A stretch of 64,000 bases of DNA, taken from NCBI GenBank assembly GCA_032622095.1, contig CP136064.1:44350989-44414988 (forward strand), written 5' to 3'. Below, piece by piece: positions 13,001-21,994 of the stretch. The translations under genes were made by a program, and so were the position numbers. Each line of letters opens with the position of its first letter. The first letter of the stretch is position 1. A model generated the notes under the pieces. It had not been told where the DNA came from. It saw only the letters and a program-made list of their open reading frames with translations, and made no database searches. Source of the DNA: Siphonodentalium dalli (taxonomy: Eukaryota; Mollusca; Scaphopoda; Gadilida; Siphonodentaliidae).

Positions 13001-14534
13001 GTTCTTTCGTCAACACATTAGTATTACATGTGCCACAGTGAGAAGTTTGCATCAATTGCGTCATAGAATATATAAGAGAATGCACTGACGCAGGAGCTTT
13101 CTTTAATGATGCATCAGTTGGAAAATGAAGTAGTTTATTCAGTTATCTGTGGGATGAGCACATGTAGGGTCATGGAGAGTTATACATATACTATCGTGCT
13201 CGCACTGTCATTTTCCAAAACAATCTCTAAACCTATTTTTAATACTAGATTCAAGTCACAATTGATGTCCATGTGCAGTCGTAATAGGGTATGCCAATTT
13301 GTTTACTGTGTAAATAAAATGAAGCCAGTTCATGTGATAGCCGATAATAATTTGACAAATTGACATTGTTTCATGAACTCATTTTATAGGACAATGTAAC
13401 TACCATAAATGTCTGTAGTGCATTCTATTCTTTGGTGGTTATCCCGGTTGAATGTAATTGGTAAAGGCTTTGGTAACTGAATATGTTTTGACCTGTGCAA
13501 ATCTAAATGTCCATATATGAACAATTGCCCCCAAAGAAAGTTTTAAAATTGATGCATGTTGTCCTTCCGTGCAATTTTGCTGTTATGCATTGGAATTAAA
13601 GTGAATATTTTCAATTTTATTAGATTGAAGTGTAACATTCCATATAAATTTTATTTCAGAAGCAGTTAGGAAGTTGCCAAAGACGTCTACCATGACAGAT
13701 GGTCAATTTAAAACTATTGCTGCCAAGTGGCTTCGAGATCAGGGGACAAAATCTCAAAGAGTGCAAGGGTCATCATCTGTTGTAAGCATTCAATTTTACT
13801 ATCTTTCCAAGAAAATATATAGCCTGTAATTACATCGACCATAACAGCTAATAACGGGTATTATATGCTATTCTGTTAGTTGACTTCACCAGCTTGCCTT
13901 GTCGCAAATTATGTTTCGATTATCATTGAAGCCAAGTTCTTGCATCATACATGTGCGACAGTGAGACGTTTGTGTCACACCAAACTAGACAGTGTTCAGT
14001 CGGCAGCGACACTTCATGTCTGATGATCAGCATAAAATAAAATGTGCCTACACATGCATACATCTGGTTCGGTTCAGGTCATGGAGTTCACCTCCCGTGT
14101 ATTACTGATAGCAGTGGCATGGTTAAAGGAACAATGTAATAAGGCTTTAACAAGTTAATATATGTTCACTATTAAATTTTATGTGACAATAAGACCGTGC
14201 AATGGCACTGCTGTTAGTAGGTAGTACTTTTTCCCGATTAATCGACTAATTGATTAATCGCAACAACTTCGATTAGATGGATAAATCATTTGAATACTAA
14301 TATGGAACATCATTTATACTTAAGATCAGCAATTTCACATAGACCATTTTACATATAGACCTAAATAATCACATCAATGTCATGTTTTTATAGTTATGAA
14401 TGTAAGCTATGTGAGTTTTTTGGTGAGGTATGTTCGGAAACAATATAATTGGGAGGCAGTTATTCATGCTTTTAATTTAATAATTTCAGGACAATTCGGA
14501 TCACAGCAATCACAGCTTCAGCTCAAGTTACTGA
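3840..14534 (+). CDS. DUF4806 domain-containing protein, eight-exon gene model
   Basis: Exons: 3829-4025, 4518-4624, 5313-5488, 6287-6384, 7540-7641, 12576-12747, 13660-13781, 14490-14534. Joined from the ATG at 3840 they give 1,008 nt, 335 residues plus TGA, with all phases matching. Residues 1-97 form the N-terminal domain typical of this family (MLVEFVNG, YWPCSG, NWTRQPVKIL, GDYDRVYNRY). Residues 98-157 are a basic, acidic and proline-rich linker (RKRRKRTARI, NEESDDE, KQPPPPK). Residues 158-189 look like a coiled coil (AAQQELLQKRERIEANQ). DUF4806 spans about 205-310 (FAGGTDDRQI, NWTGVGKAGKHRF, KWLRDQG). A Ser/His-rich tail ends in SFSSSY. The function of DUF4806 is not established; nuclear location is a guess from the basic linker. 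The start is uncertain: the exon has a normal acceptor at 3827-3828, so a 5' exon (UTR or coding) may exist. The acceptor for exon 2 is unusual. No polyadenylation signal was fixed. Confidence 0.8.
4518..4624 (+). CDS. DUF4806 gene exon 2
   Basis: The frame GDYDRVYNRYMLSETRSD..STMRKR fits the family and joins exon 3 in phase (donor gttagt at 4625). The better-looking acceptor is AG 4529-4530 after tttattttat, but that puts this frame out of register with exon 1. AG 4516-4517 keeps the frame and adds five codons (IYFIG). Which is used in the transcript is open. Confidence 0.65.
5313..5488 (+). CDS. DUF4806 gene exon 3 (linker)
   Basis: Acceptor tactgcag and donor gtaaat. Encodes RKRTARIQSNEESDDEATKQ, then a proline-rich part and SNPFKKKTQTAENLPPPAM. 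The split codons match exon 2 (phase 2) and exon 4 (phase 1). Confidence 0.82.
6287..6384 (+). CDS. DUF4806 gene exon 4 (coiled-coil segment)
   Basis: Acceptor ctccttacag and donor gtagga. Encodes ELMIKMVAAQQELLQKRER and IEANQQILLDQRDV, a heptad-like, Gln/Glu/Leu-rich helix that could mediate dimerisation (inference). Confidence 0.8.
7100..7216. repeat. Imperfect hairpin with short gtggtaacc motifs
   Basis: In intron 4, actgtggtaacctc faces gaggttaccgattcaacagt across about 23 nt, and outer elements (gcgtcac, gtgacgc) also pair. It is a candidate foldback remnant. Confidence 0.45.
7540..7641 (+). CDS. DUF4806 gene exon 5
   Basis: Acceptor attttaatag and a strong donor gtgagt. Encodes TGPSDVNIPLPANSIEELKS then LEELLASKAAFKSL, the lead-in to DUF4806. 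It is phase 0 at both ends. Confidence 0.8.
7642..8984. other. 5' part of the 4.9 kb intron 5
   Basis: Non-coding intron sequence. A run of 12 G at about 7,669-7,680 sits just inside exon 5's donor. A segment near 8,150-8,235 is shared with 37,375-37,470 and is listed separately. Nothing else recognised. Confidence 0.5.
8150..8235 (+). repeat. Dispersed repeat shared with 37.4 kb
   Basis: The segment gtgatgtgaaacactccggt … tttgctcaaagta is the reverse complement of sequence near 37,395-37,470. The matching core is about 70-80 bp. Confidence 0.6.
8985..11110. repeat. Field of palindromic CTTAAG words (gcgcttaagcgc)
   Basis: Roughly forty variants of a palindromic word centred on CTTAAG, typically tttgcgcttaagcgcaaa, are scattered over 2.1 kb of intron 5. 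Examples are near 9,175, 9,200, 9,470, 9,490, 9,510, 9,545, 10,110, 10,180, 10,530, 10,680 and 11,075. From about 10,720 to 10,920 the variant ttgcacttaagcgcaataag alternates regularly. Spacing is irregular, so it is not a simple tandem array. Longer modules with gccttttcacatttatta occur near 8,995, 9,305 and 9,440, and inverted near 10,210 and 10,335. Confidence 0.8.
9645..10030 (+). repeat. Two-copy tandem repeat, period about 195 bp
   Basis: The copies share gaagttg, catatcagcat, tgtcccc/tgtccct, cccagag, catttccatgg and ttccctcatatggt. They begin near 9,647 and 9,841. They form the spacer between the inverted halves of the CTTAAG field. Confidence 0.7.
12576..12747 (+). CDS. DUF4806 gene exon 6 (domain core)
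   Basis: Acceptor aatttcag and donor gtaagt. Encodes VSRYRFAGGTDDRQIVYEMM, then KLTFTKSLAGTINWTGVGKA, GKHRFGSNYSRIIGALQ. The GG, nWtG and K..F positions are the family hallmarks. It ends in phase 1. Confidence 0.85.
12829..13100. mobile_element. Palindromic repeat family M, copy in intron 6
   Basis: It starts ccctcccatgatggg and carries cctgaaattt..gaccctgcgcc. Inverted blocks agccagtgcattctctca (12,942) and agagaatgcactgacg (13,075) bracket the inner segment. Related copies are at 14,575-14,722, 30,165-30,300 and 35,835-35,895. It is a MITE-like foldback without coding capacity. Confidence 0.6.
13660..13781 (+). CDS. DUF4806 gene exon 7
   Basis: Acceptor ttatttcag and donor gtaagc. Encodes (K)AVRKLPKTSTMTDGQFKTIA then AKWLRDQGTKSQRVQGSSSV, the C-terminal helices of the domain, with the conserved K-W-L. 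Phases match exons 6 and 8. Confidence 0.83.
13879..13976 (+). repeat. Repeat shared between introns 6 and 7
   Basis: The block from ttgacttcaccagcttgcct to gtgcgacagtgagacgttt matches 12,953-13,052 with moderate divergence. The same element, or a duplication, therefore lies on both sides of exon 7. Confidence 0.65.
14490..14534 (+). CDS. DUF4806 gene exon 8 (terminal)
   Basis: Acceptor taatttcag. Encodes DNSDHSNHSFSSSY then TGA at 14,532-14,534. Short Ser/His-rich tails are plausible for this family, and the phase-0 join with exon 7 supports the call. Confidence 0.72.
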   Translation, partial: DNSDHSNHSFSSSY

Positions 14535-14574
14535 AAGAGAAGTCAAGGATAACAACATAGAAATGAAATACTGG

Positions 14575-14722
14575 TTTTTCACTGGCTCCCTGAAATTTTG
14601 CGAAAACCCTGTGCCACTGCATTCTTTTATATATGTACTATTATACTATTCTCATATATGAAAGAATGCACTGGCACATGTTATTTAATGCTGCACCAAT
14701 GCAGCACCCGTCATGAGAGGGT
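14575..14722. mobile_element. Palindromic repeat family M, copy downstream of the DUF4806 gene
   Basis: It contains gaaattttgcgaaaaccctg and a hairpin, gtgccactgcattctttta against gaaagaatgcactggcac, about 14,612-14,682. It ends tcatgagagggttac, the inverse of the family terminus. It probably lies within or just after the 3' UTR. Confidence 0.65.
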
Positions 14723-16308
14723 TACGGTAGCAGTATACAATTTCATGGGTTGTTCGGGGTTTTAAAACATAATTTTTTTTTTGAGTGAAGGCCAACTCCA
14801 TATGTTTGGTTATAGGAAAATAGCCCGATTTCTCATCTCTGAATCCCTGTCATCTGCTCTTACTATAATTTTTGGAAAAAATTAAGAAACTTGTTTACTG
14901 ACATTTAGCTTTGTCATCATCTGCTTTTATGTTGAAAAATTTTAGTATAAAAAACTGGGTAAAATTGATCGTTTAAAATGTGTGCAAATCAAGGATCATT
15001 GACAAATTTGAATGAAGAAGCCAAAGTACATTTGTTACACTTTCCATTTCATGGTGTGATAACTTAGATTTAAAGTGCAGTACCCCCAATATTTCTGAAA
15101 ATTGTGTATTGCTACCTAACCCTTTAATAACTGGATGCTCGCTGATGAGTACTTACTCGATTCTCATTTATTCATATGTATGCATGTTCAGCAAATAAGT
15201 TCAACGAAAAGCCAGGGTGTTTGTTTAACTTTATTGTTGGAACATTCTTACAAGAATGAATGGCAATCCATATGATTTTTTTCATATCATATCCTTTGCA
15301 ATTATAATAACCTGACATTCCAGCAAATAAATTAGACCAATTCCAATGTATAATTTCTAAATGACATAATCAATAATTGACACTATATACTCATAGATCT
15401 GGTGTTTTCGGCACCAAATTTCATTTTTCGGTTGAGAATATCAATTTCATATTTTATGAAGTAATGGAAGCCTCCAATATATCTGCACTTGTTAGTTATG
15501 GTTTTATGTTGTGTCCCACACATTTTTAACTTGACATCAAGGGAAGCTAGCATGCGTCGTTTTATGTTCTGATCCTTTAGCACAGGTTACAGCCTGAACC
15601 AATGCATCAATGATTATGAAAATTTTCATAGACAATCGACAAATAAAATAATAAATTTTTGCCGACAGCCATTTTCAATTTTTAAATATGCACCCATTAG
15701 CACGAGCTACACAGACTCTACTATCAATGTATATAGGAGGTACGGCAAAAAAAAAAATTCTCAAAAATCAAATTTGCTTCTCCTAGCAATGTTTGTCTTA
15801 CCTCAAAATTTGTTATGGTCCTACAATGAAACCATCCCAAGTAGATGGGAACTGATTGTTTGGCCGCTGTCAGCCATTTTCAATTTCAGTATTATCCAAT
15901 GTAAATTCATCATGCAATTTTTACCCATACCATAGTATGGACTGTATGGTACACATAGTGTCAACGTCCACATTGACCACTCATCATTCGTCCATCTGTC
16001 TGTCCGCCCATACACACTTTACGCATGGTGTGATAACATTTTCTATTCGATCAGAACCAAATTTTAAATTTGAGTTTCTGAGCCAAAAATACCGATCGAG
16101 TTTGACTCATTTGTTTTCGAATAAATTTGCTCTTGCTCAATTTAAAAAAAATATATATCAATAAATTTTTATTTTAAATAATTAAACAAAATTATTTTCT
16201 TGCTCAATTTCATTTTTTTCTGATATAAATATTATAACCAAATTTTAAAAACAAACACCATTATAATTTCCACTCTCTTGATCATTTTCGTCTAGGATTA
16301 CATCATTT
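14723..16308. other. Intergenic, nothing recognised
   Basis: AT-rich, with several AATAAA words (for example near 15,328 and 15,645) that could serve the upstream gene. Near 15,985 there is a gtccatctgtctgtccgccc motif of the kind found in dispersed repeats. No coding signal. Confidence 0.45.
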
Positions 16309-16596
16309 TTATACGCCCTTTTGAAAAAAAAGGTCGTATAATGTAAATGGGTTGTCCATCCGCTTTTGGTTTCCTGATGATAACTTTAGATTTCAATTCG
16401 AATATGGGTTTCGTCCGCATGATTTTGACTGAGTTATGCCCCTTTTTCGACTTAGATTTTATCTCATATGCGGTTTCCAGATAACTTTCGATTGAATCGA
16501 GTGAACTGAACCAAGTTTCAAACAAATGAGTTAAACCTTGCCTCACTTTACTCCAGAAAAGGCGTATTGTGCCCACGCCCGACGGCATGCTCTTGT
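16309..16596 (+). mobile_element. Dispersed repeat family A, short copy
   Basis: It has the same terminal structure as the 2,148-2,878 copy: tatacgcccttttgaaaaaa on the left, ggcgtattgtgcccacgccc and gctcttgtt on the right. Inside are one gatgataactttag module and gagttatgcccc. Confidence 0.7.
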
Positions 16597-16867
16597 TATA
16601 GCATCCAGGAGTAATTAGTATTGTGTTATGTCAGTTAAATTGACATGGAGCTGCATTGTCATTGATACTTTCATTATGATATTCGTTTTATTTTCTTCAT
16701 ACCTTGTACATATATATATATATATAATATATACGATTATTTGTTTTTTTTCCTTCTATTTTGTAAATCATTGTATTTCACCTGTCCTTTGGCTGTACTT
16801 ATTCCTTATTATTCCTCGACTTCGTAATTGAAAGGATGCAGCAGTTATATTCCTATTGTCCAAAATG

Positions 16868-17180
16868 TTTTATGATGATATTATAATGCTGAATTGGCAC
16901 CGTCCTATTATCTTCGGAGCGATACTGATATATTGATGCTGATTCGGCACCGATATACCACCATCGGAATGATACTGATATGACGATGCTGATCTGGTAC
17001 CGATATACCATCATCAGAACGATACCGATATTACGATGCCGATCTGGTACCGATATAGCATCGTCGGAATGATACCAATATCGCGACCCTGAATTAGCAC
17101 TGGAATATTATCGAAAGGATACTATATATAGCTGATCTTATGAAGCCAATGTGGCACCAGTATACCATCATCGGATTGAT
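16868..17180. repeat. 50-bp tandem repeat, about six copies
   Basis: The word gctgatctggtaccgatata and variants recur every 50 bp (16,888; 16,938; 16,988; 17,038; 17,088), then once more with looser spacing. It contains ggtaccgatat and ggcaccgatat and grades directly into the 25-bp array. Confidence 0.85.
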
Positions 17181-17500
17181 ACCACTATTTTGGTACCAAA
17201 ATGGTACCACTATTTTGGTACCAAAATGGTACCACTCTTTTGGTACCAAAATGGTACCACTCTTTTGGTACCAAAATGGTACCACTCATTTGGTACCAAA
17301 ATGGTACCACTCATTTGGTACCAAAATGGTACCACACTTTTGTACCACAATTGTACCACAATTTTGGTACCAAAATGGTACCACAATTTTGGTACCGCTA
17401 TTTTGGTAGCAAAATGGTACCGCTATTTTGGTGCCAAAATGGTACCGCTATTTTGGTAGCAAAATGGTACCGCTATTTTGGTACCAAAATGGTACTGCGA
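17181..17500. repeat. 25-bp GGTACC palindromic minisatellite, about 12.5 copies
   Basis: The unit is accactattttggtaccaa plus aatggt. Each unit holds two GGTACC sites, one within the palindrome ttttggtaccaaaa. Variants progress along the array from actattt to actcttt, actcatt, acaattt and gctattt. Three long open frames on the + strand and one on the - strand are by-products of the repeat. Confidence 0.9.
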
Positions 17501-17584
17501 AAACAACACTAGTCTGGTATTCGTTCAACAATATATGATTTTACATCACTATATGATATATCGAGTAAACTAGTATATCACTGA

Positions 17585-17735
17585 ACAAAAAATTGCCACC
17601 GCTTTACTGGTGCCATTCCGGTGCATGACCGGGTGCAACTTCAATGCCAAATCGGCACCGGAAATCCTGTACCAAACTGGTACCTTTTCTGGTGCCGGAT
17701 CAGCACCGAATTGGTGCCGCAATGTTTACTGGGAA
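17585..17735. repeat. Dispersed ggcacc/ggtgcc palindromic segment
   Basis: Dense ggtgcc, ggcacc and ggtacc words (tggtgccattccggtgc, aaatcggcaccgga, aactggtacc) follow the arrays. They look like a related, non-tandem flank of the same element. Confidence 0.5.
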
Positions 17736-18089
17736 TTCATTTAAGAAAATTAAAACAAATTATTAATGAAATAAATACAAATAAAACATGGTCCATTCCC
17801 ATTATTTTGGTGCACAACTACATCATGAAACCTCACCACTAAATGTACAAAAAGGGTTATCATTATCATGGCCTTTTAAAATGATAGACATGCTACATTT
17901 TGGAATATAATTGAATGTAATTTGCAGCGGCCTATGTACATTTAGGTTTTACTGACACAGTTATTAAGATGTAAATTGATACACAAGGTCATCATACCAT
18001 AATATTGAAGTTGTATACTACACAATAAACGTATGATGGATCAAACAGTTGAAGGTAGGATAGGGGTCATAGAACGGTCAAGGTATCTT

Positions 18090-18606
18090 TAGACATTTCC
18101 GTGTCTCCTGGTCGTAAAAAAGATCGTACACAACGCTTATGTGTGGATTTCAGATGGCACGTTGTAGATGAAGACGTACAACAGAAGTGTAACTTCGTTT
18201 GCCACACACGACAATATAATTGTGGATTGGTCGATGCCCTTTCTGTGTTAATGTCATTGCCAATATTTATGTCAACAATACTTAATAAACCACAGAAGAA
18301 CATGTCCAACCTATGCAAGAGGTTCTTGATATACTCCATGGATATAAACTTACTATGGAACTATAAATTTAGTTTCTTCCAAAAAATAAGCAAGCTACTT
18401 GTGCTATGTTACAAATGAAAAAGGAGCTTAAACAGACATGGAAGAGGTTATAATTATATATTTAAACCAACCTATAAGCGGCCAATTGCAACTCCACTTA
18501 TAGCGTTAACAAAGAAATATGCTAAATTTCGACGATCCTCGGAATGCAATAGAAGCATTGATCTTCTTAAAAGGGTACTATACACAAAATGCGGCCATAT
18601 ATGAGA
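18090..18606 (+). pseudogene. Ty3/gypsy-type pol relic (RT to RNase H region)
   Basis: Three fragments in changing frames match consecutive parts of LTR-retrotransposon pol. At 18,113 RKKDRTQRLCVDFR corresponds to the early RT motif, and VDALSVLMSLPIFMSTI follows in frame. At about 18,295 EEHVQPMQEVLDILHGYKLT is the region after the catalytic motif. At about 18,478 KRPIATPLIALTKKYAKF with ECNRSIDLLKRVL is the RNase H lead-in. The span is about half the usual distance, the catalytic YVDD segment is missing, and frames shift, so it is a deleted, inactive copy. No LTRs were seen. Confidence 0.8.
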
Positions 18607-18653
18607 CCATTTCTTTTTATACTCAACAGAATACATGCGACAAGTGAATGAAT

Positions 18654-18781
18654 ACTCATGTGATCTATGAACCATGCAAACAACATGGTAATTATAATGA
18701 AACTTTATTTACGACTCCGGTCACAAATTCATTTTCAATATAATTACCATGTTGTTTACATCGTTCGTTGATCACATGAGT
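18654..18781. repeat. Foldback, 43-nt arms
   Basis: The left arm (18,654-18,696, …caaacaacatggtaattata) pairs with the right arm (18,739-18,781, tataattaccatgttgttta…) with a few mismatches. The spacer is 42 nt. It is a MITE-like remnant. Confidence 0.75.
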
Positions 18782-18789
18782 GCATTTGC

Positions 18790-20700
18790 ACTCATACATG
18801 GCTCAAATTCATTCATTTCTTGCATGCATTATGTGAGAGTTTAAAAGATGGTATCATAACAAATGGCCCGATTTAGGCTACACCTACCTTTAAAGATAAA
18901 TAACTGATGTAACTGAAGTTTCCAGATATCAATAAATCATATGTTCTCAATTGAGAATTGCAGAAATAAATTCCACATTTTAGCATTGCGTGATAGCTGT
19001 TGTGAATTATCTGTTCGGCCTAATATCTCCTTTCGGCAGTGCATAACTGCAAACTATGATGCCATCAATGAGTGAAGTTATAGGCATGATTGTGCCCCTC
19101 ACCCTTCAACTGCTACTATTGGTTGAGATGCAACCAGGTAGACTTTCATATATGACGTATCTGGTTCTGAAATAAGCCCATCGTGAACTTGTACCGGTAT
19201 TCCACTGAATGGCGCGGACCAAACGCCGAAAAGTGAAAACACATTTACATAAATATGATTATAGGGAAAGTATTGATCAAAAAGTTTCATGTTGGACTTA
19301 TTTGTTATGAAGTAGGTCCATATTGAACCTATTTCGAACCAAATAGGTCCGTTATGAGCTTATGATCCACGCGAACAGGCTGACTCATCAGTATTGAGTT
19401 GATGTCATAGTCTGCGAAGCAAACGGATTTTACGGATTGAAACATAAAACATCAAATTGTCTCTAATATTTGGTTAAATGGAATAAATATGGAACAAATC
19501 TGTGTCGTATGTCTCAGCTTGATTGACACATTGGTAGTGATGGTTCATCGTTACTTGAATATTATCCCACTCCAGGAATGGTGAATGGCCTGAAAAAAGG
19601 AGCATCTTTATGTTAAATTGCCTAATTTATTCACACCTAAACCTGTTCTAAAACATTGCTATAATGTGTTACATTTTTTGTGGATACATATAAGTCGATT
19701 GATATATATTGTTATATTCGGGATGTATATATACTCTAAAGATCTTATCGGATTTTTCAAGTTGGCTATTTTCAAAATGCTGCACTAACGCTCCTCGTTG
19801 TGTATGGTATTGTCAATATTTCAACATGCTACGTGTACCATGAAAGAACAGAGCTTTTCTTTATCAGGTGGTAGTTTTCATCAAGGTACATGTAAAGGTT
19901 TGGTCCTTGCATTAAATATGTATTCAACATACATATCGACCTATGTTATAACGATTCATAATCGTAGGTCAGGTCTCGCAATTTATCACTTTCGTCTCAT
20001 TCCTATATTTGAAATCAACTTAGCTTCACGCGGCCCCTTAGACAATTTGGGCCCGATATTAACTTTGGCTGTGAACAACAGAGAGCATGGTAGTTGAATA
20101 CATGTAATAATTATGTGACAAATCCGAAAATAGCTGATACGTTTCGATGATAATTCGTTTAATTATCAACGAGACGAGACAGAAGTGCGAAATTACTATC
20201 TCTAATTTGTTTGATGATGCTCAGAGTTCATTTATCATGCAGATGTGATCAAAATAAAACATGTAGATATGTTTAGTATTTATCGACATGATTGGATATC
20301 CATCATTCAAATTAAAAGACGTAGATATAAGTTGAATGTTAAAATGCAATATATATGTTGCTTCAAGTAAGTCGGTATATTCAGGCTTTATGGGTAGTGT
20401 ATCTGTGAGATTGTGTCAAATTATCAACACTATAGAGCGCATGTGCTCGGGGTATATCGATATCGGGTTTGTGTGTGCATGTGGGCAAGGGCACATGGGA
20501 TGGACTGCATGCATCAGCCTCAATAATCTATGTTCCAAATGCTCAATGGTTGGATATTACATAGAGAAAATAGGCTCAGATGTTTTGACAGTTTAAATTT
20601 CGTACAAGTATCTGGTGTCAAACATGTTTTAGACTAAGTTTGGAATAGTTTCCCACAGCCAAATCCACTAGTGTCGGTGTTCGAAATGACATATAAGATA
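18790..20700. other. Intergenic, nothing recognised
   Basis: Ordinary AT-rich sequence. The open frames (for example 99 codons at 19,798 and 86 at 20,336) lack recognisable domains, codon signal or splice context. Confidence 0.45.
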
Positions 20701-20702
20701 TG

Positions 20703-21006
20703 AATCGATTAGTGCGTGTATGGGCGTGGCGACACGAAGTTATGTGTGTATGGGCGTCAGACACGCGGGTGTGTATGTAAGGGCGTGACAACACGTGGAC
20801 GTGTGCAACGGCGTGGCGACACGCGGATCTGTAGAGGCGTGACAGCACGTGTGTATGTGTGAGGGCTTTGTGGCACGTGGTTGTGTGTAGGGCGTGGTGA
20901 TACGTGGGCGTGTGCTTAGGGGCGTAGCGACACATGGGTATGCGTATAGAGGCGTGGCGACATGTGGGTGTGTGTGCAGGGGCGTGACGACACGTGGGTG
21001 GGTGAC
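20703..21006. repeat. GT-rich minisatellite, about 33-bp units
   Basis: Nine or so irregular units of the type ggcgtggcgacacgtgggtg tgtgtgtag. The invariant part is gcgtg.c.acacg. Unit length varies from about 30 to 37 bp, with many point differences, so it is an old array. Confidence 0.8.
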
Positions 21007-21069
21007 CCAGCCTGAACCAACTATGCCAAAAATGTCTAATGGCTTTCATAACGAAAATAGATTAAGATG

Positions 21070-21133
<64 letters not shown>
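21070..21133. repeat. (TA)n microsatellite
   Basis: About 31 perfect TA dinucleotides immediately downstream of the minisatellite. Confidence 0.95.
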
Positions 21134-21136
<3 letters not shown>

Positions 21137-21322
21137 TTAGTTTGCTACCAATATCTGGTGAAAAAGTATGTCTTTTCTGGTTTTTAATATCTTACTTTCT
21201 GTCAAATATTTACACTGCATTGGCGATTTTTTGGAACTGTTTCAACCATACGCATGTATGTATATGTTATAACCCGCTTGTGTATTTCTAAAAGAAAGAC
21301 AGACCAAGGAGCGCAGCGCCGC

Positions 21323-21700
21323 GGTCTGTATTACGAAAAAGGTAAATTGTTACGAAACTGGCAACAAAGAGGAATTATCCAATATTCTAATTTAGCCGAA
21401 TGCATTGTTAAGATTAGGACATCAAATCATCGATTACCAATTGAAAGTGGACGGTGGAAAAAATCAAAACGGAATGACAGAGTTTGTACATTATGTAATG
21501 ACGGAATAGGAGATGAATACCACTTTGTAATTACATGTTCACACCTTAATGATATCCGAATCAAATATATCCCGGAATATTACTGGAAATATCACAGCGA
21601 AGAAAAGTTTTATAGACTTCTGTCAATTGAAAACATTAGTATATTGCGGAGATTGTCATTATATCTTAAGTGTGCCTTTAAGGAACTGCCCAAACTCTGA
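21323..21700 (+). pseudogene. LINE ORF2 C-terminus with zinc knuckle
   Basis: The open frame reads GLYYEKGKLLRNWQQRG, then CIVKIRTSNHRLPIESGRW, and the knuckle RVCTLCNDGIGDEYHFVITC (CX2CX8HX4C), followed by FYRLLSIENI and a short helical tail. This is the RT-associated zinc-binding C-terminus of non-LTR retrotransposons. The frame is intact to the stop, so the copy is fairly young, but all catalytic domains are absent. Confidence 0.82.
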
Positions 21701-21990
21701 GACACTGAAGACCCCGCCTGGGCAAAAACTCCCCATTTCAAAACACATCCCATTTGTTGAGACCGGGGGTAAATATAACTGCTGTTCCCCCTGCATTATT
21801 CGATGTGGGTGACAAAATGGGAATGGGCGTGCCTTCACCCAGCGGGATTAAGATATATAAATATTATATGGTATTATGCCTGTGGCATGAGTATAAGATT
21901 ATAGCCAATATATAGTTTCCTGCTATTGTATATATATTTGCATGTTCTGTGTTCAATCATAGCTTTGCAATAAACTGATTGATTGATTGA
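21323..21990 (+). mobile_element. 5'-truncated non-LTR retrotransposon (LINE) 3' end
   Basis: The end of an RT-type ORF (to TGA at 21,698-21,700) is followed by a roughly 260 bp 3' UTR and the terminal sequence caataaactgattgattga. The AATAAA plus short tandem (tgat)n tail is typical of a CR1/L2-like 3' end. Truncation just upstream of 21,323 fits incomplete target-primed reverse transcription. Clade assignment is tentative. Confidence 0.75.
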
Positions 21991-21994
21991 ATAA

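Noticed and set aside
15137-15160. Possible hammerhead ribozyme core (ctgatgag … actcga)
   Set aside because: A short stem II can be drawn, but the required GAAA is gattc here and no convincing stems I/III flank it. A second ctgatga … ggaaat near 50,664 also fails on stem II.
17094-17512. Overlapping frames rich in WYQNGTT-type repeats
   Set aside because: Product of the 25-bp GGTACC array. The same peptide appears in all three + frames because 25 is not a multiple of three.
20894-21187. Frame containing a poly-Tyr/Ile stretch
   Set aside because: It is simply the (TA)n microsatellite and GT-rich minisatellite read as codons.
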